In this document: positions 7,260 through 8,716 of the stretch, piece after piece
How positions within the stretch are numbered: position 1 is the first letter of the stretch
Layout of the letters: the number at the start of each line of letters is the position of its first letter
From: an uncultured Lachnospiraceae bacterium
GTDB lineage: Bacteria > Bacillota > Clostridia > Lachnospirales > Lachnospiraceae
DNA: 8,716 bases
NCBI GenBank assembly: GCA_910577165.1
Contig: CAJTLX010000086.1
Location: 1-8,716 of the forward strand
Reading direction: 5' to 3'
Notes under the pieces: model-generated
Seen by the model: only the letters and a program-made list of their open reading frames with translations
Databases searched by the model: none
Told to the model about the DNA's origin: nothing
Translations under genes and position numbers: made by a program

Positions 7260-8537
7260 CTACTCCACCTCGTCAATCGCCTTTCCGATATCGTTGCGCA
7301 TATATTTATTCTCAAAGTCTACCCACTCAGTTGCTCTATATGCATTTGCCCTTGCCTCGATCAAATTTTTTCCCAGCGCGGTTACTCCGAGTACACGTCC
7401 ACCATTTGTAACTAACACTCCTTCATCGTTAAATTTCGAACCTGCATGGAAACAGAAATAATCTTTCTTATTTTTAAATGTATCCAGTCCTGCAATCGCA
7501 AATCCCTTTTCATATTTTTCCGGGTAGCCGTCGGAGGCCAAGATCACACAGACTGCGGCATTATCCTCAAATTCCAGATCAATTTTATCAAGTGTTCCAT
7601 CAATGCAGGCTTCAAAGACTTCAACAATATCATTTTTCATGCGCGGCAGTACTACCTGGGTTTCCGGATCACCAAAACGCGCATTGTATTCAAGTACTTG
7701 CGGTCCTTTTTCCGGCAGAATCAAACCGACAAAAAGCACGCCGACAAAATCGCGCCCCTCTTTTTTCATCGCATCCATCGTTGGCTGATAGATATGTTTA
7801 ACGCAGTATTCATCCAATTCCCTCGTGTAGAATGGACTCGGTGAAAATGTTCCCATCCCGCCCGTATTTAATCCCTGATCCCCATCTTTTGCGCGCTTGT
7901 GATCCTGCGCGCTTGTCATCGGCTTTATCGTTGTTCCATCGCAGAAACAAAGCACGGATACCTCGCGCCCAACAAGAAATTCCTCGATCACGATCTGGCT
8001 GCCCGCCTCGCCAAATTCCTTGTCAAGCATCAATGTGCGCACCGCTTCTTTTGCCTCTTCAAAATTATTGCAGATTAGAGCTCCCTTGCCGAGTGCCAAC
8101 CCATCCGCCTTCACCACAATCGGATACTGCGAAGTTTTAAGATAATCGATTGCAGCACTGGCATTATCAAACATCTCGTAGGCGGCAGTCGGAATTCCAT
8201 ATCGCTTCATCAAATCCTTTGAGAAAACTTTCGACCCCTCGATCACTGCCGCATTTTTTCTAGGACCAAACACGCGCAATCCGCGCGCCTCAAATACATC
8301 CACAATCCCGCCCACAAGTGGTGCGTCCATGCCAACTACCGTCAGCCCAATCTCGTTTTCCTGTGCAAAGTCTGCAAGTTTTTCAAATTCCATCGCTCCG
8401 ATCGGCACACATTCGGCAATCCCTGCAATCCCCGCATTGCCCGGCGCACAGTAAATTTTATCCACCTTCTTACTCTGTGCAATCTTCCATGCAATGGCAT
8501 GCTCCCTGCCGCCGCTGCCCACAATTAAAACTTTCAT
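7260..8537 (-). CDS. purD: PurD, phosphoribosylamine-glycine ligase (GAR synthetase)
   Basis: PurD makes glycinamide ribonucleotide from 5-phosphoribosylamine, glycine and ATP, the second step of de novo purine synthesis, in the cytosol. The frame encodes 425 residues, the normal family length. The N-terminal domain opens with the glycine-rich loop GSGGREHA (7-14). The ATP-grasp core spans roughly 101-295, with KADGLALGKG at 143-152, NTGGMGTFSPSP at 224-235 and the GARS signature RFGDPETQ at 287-294. The C-terminal domain follows, with VTNGGRVLGVTALG at 376-389. Residues 69-74 read GMDAPL where E. coli PurD has GPEAPL. The ATG at 8537 has AAGGAG 9 nt upstream, and the protein begins directly with the expected MKVLIVGSGG. 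Its upstream neighbours lie outside the window, so membership in a pur operon is only presumed. The leader directly before it is made of repeats. Confidence 0.97.
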   Translation of the reverse strand: MKVLIVGSGGREHAIAWKIAQSKKVDKIYCAPGNAGIAGIAECVPIGAMEFEKLADFAQENEIGLTVVGMDAPLVGGIVDVFEARGLRVFGPRKNAAVIEGSKVFSKDLMKRYGIPTAAYEMFDNASAAIDYLKTSQYPIVVKADGLALGKGALICNNFEEAKEAVRTLMLDKEFGEAGSQIVIEEFLVGREVSVLCFCDGTTIKPMTSAQDHKRAKDGDQGLNTGGMGTFSPSPFYTRELDEYCVKHIYQPTMDAMKKEGRDFVGVLFVGLILPEKGPQVLEYNARFGDPETQVVLPRMKNDIVEVFEACIDGTLDKIDLEFEDNAAVCVILASDGYPEKYEKGFAIAGLDTFKNKKDYFCFHAGSKFNDEGVLVTNGGRVLGVTALGKNLIEARANAYRATEWVDFENKYMRNDIGKAIDEVE

Positions 8538-8546
8538 AATTTATAT

Positions 8547-8552
8547 CTCCTT
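8547..8552 (-). promoter_or_regulatory. Ribosome binding site of purD
   Basis: AAGGAG on the minus strand lies 9 nt before the ATG at 8537. It directly abuts the edge of the first repeat copy (8553), so the whole leader upstream of this site in the window is repeat-derived. No promoter with a good -35 and -10 was seen between the repeat and the gene. Confidence 0.85.
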
Positions 8553-8613
8553 ATTTTTAGTTCCGTATATGCCCTCCCAGTACCAACTACTGAGGAAAGA
8601 ATTTTTTTTGCTC
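8553..8613. repeat. Direct repeat copy 1 (61 nt)
   Basis: This 61-nt block recurs 103 bases further on with a single difference (G at 8571, T at 8674). It contains TTCCGTATATGCCCTCCCAG, then TACCAACTACTGAGGAAAG, an A/T stretch with T8, and GCTC at the end. It does not encode a recognisable protein. It sits directly upstream of the purD ribosome binding site. The near identity of two non-coding copies suggests recent duplication or a genome-wide repeat family. Confidence 0.9.
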
Positions 8614-8653
8614 CGCTTAAAAAAATCCTTTCGGGTACTGTACGGACATATAC
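8565..8653. repeat. Long imperfect inverted repeat inside the purD leader repeats
   Basis: The outer arms 8565-8584 and 8634-8653 pair at 16 of 20 positions (GTATATG with CATATAC, CAGTACC with GGTACTG). The inner arms 8595-8608 and 8619-8632 pair at 13 of 14 (GAAAGAATTTTTTT with AAAAAAATCCTTTC). A 10-nt bulge (8585-8594) and a 10-nt loop (8609-8618) remain. The right outer arm can instead pair with the same segment of repeat copy 2 (8668-8687) at 15 of 20 positions around a 14-nt loop. The two folds exclude each other. On RNA of the purD strand this would give alternative hairpins in the leader. MITE- or REP-like palindromic elements have this sort of layout, but I do not recognise the family. 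Confidence 0.7.
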
Positions 8654-8655
8654 TG

Positions 8656-8716
8656 ATTTTTAGTTCCGTATATTCCCTCCCAGTACCAACTACTGAGGAA
8701 AGAATTTTTTTTGCTC
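8656..8716. repeat. Direct repeat copy 2 (61 nt, reaching the window edge)
   Basis: It is identical to the block at 8553-8613 at 60 of 61 positions and is cut by the end of the window, so the true repeat may be longer and further copies may follow. With the 42-nt intervening segment (8614-8655) it gives a 103-nt period. Confidence 0.9.

Noticed and set aside
7033..7461. A 142-codon plus-strand reading frame starting in the purD-rpoB gap
   Set aside because: It has no good ribosome binding site, runs through the plus-strand hairpin and T7 run, and two thirds of it is antisense to conserved purD codons. The predicted protein is low-complexity and matches nothing I know.
8553..8716. CRISPR array
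   Set aside because: The repeat is 61 nt, too long for CRISPR. The intervening 42 nt is complementary to the repeat rather than unique, and no cas gene is near.
8538..8716. Purine riboswitch in front of purD
   Set aside because: The leader seen here consists of the direct repeats and their fold-back; I could not find a purine aptamer core with its loop-loop motifs.

Overview
The window looks like chromosomal core DNA of a low-to-mid GC Gram-positive anaerobe, most likely class Clostridia and probably family Lachnospiraceae. I infer this from the wording of the RpoB and PurD proteins and from the long acidic RpoB tail; no database search was possible. All three protein genes lie on the minus strand, so the genes read from right to left.

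In transcription order: (1) 8716-8538 is the purD leader. It holds two nearly identical 61-nt direct repeats with a 103-nt period. The 42-nt segment between them can fold back on either copy. (2) purD, 8537-7260, encodes GAR synthetase of de novo purine synthesis. (3) A 415-bp gap, 7259-6845, follows. It holds a hairpin just after purD, a strong sigma-A-type promoter for rpoB with phased A-tracts upstream, and a roughly 215-nt rpoB leader. The same gap also holds a plus-strand promoter and, about 150 bp beyond its inferred start, a plus-strand hairpin with a T7 run. Together these outline an undescribed antisense-oriented transcript of about 175 nt. (4) rpoB, 6844-2996, encodes the RNA polymerase beta subunit, with an acidic C-terminal tail and an atypical rifampicin-cluster residue. 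(5) After a 40-nt gap comes rpoC (beta-prime), which starts at 2955 and runs off the left edge after 985 codons, just before the trigger loop.

rpoB and rpoC form one translationally spaced unit. Both are preceded by the same Shine-Dalgarno octamer, AAGGGGTG. The usual bacterial neighbours upstream of rpoB (rplK-rplA-rplJ-rplL) are absent and purD is there instead, so rpoBC seems to be driven from its own promoter in the purD-rpoB gap.

The most interesting parts are the purD-rpoB gap (face-to-face promoters and a candidate small RNA) and the repeat pair in front of purD. The coding regions are intact and otherwise ordinary.
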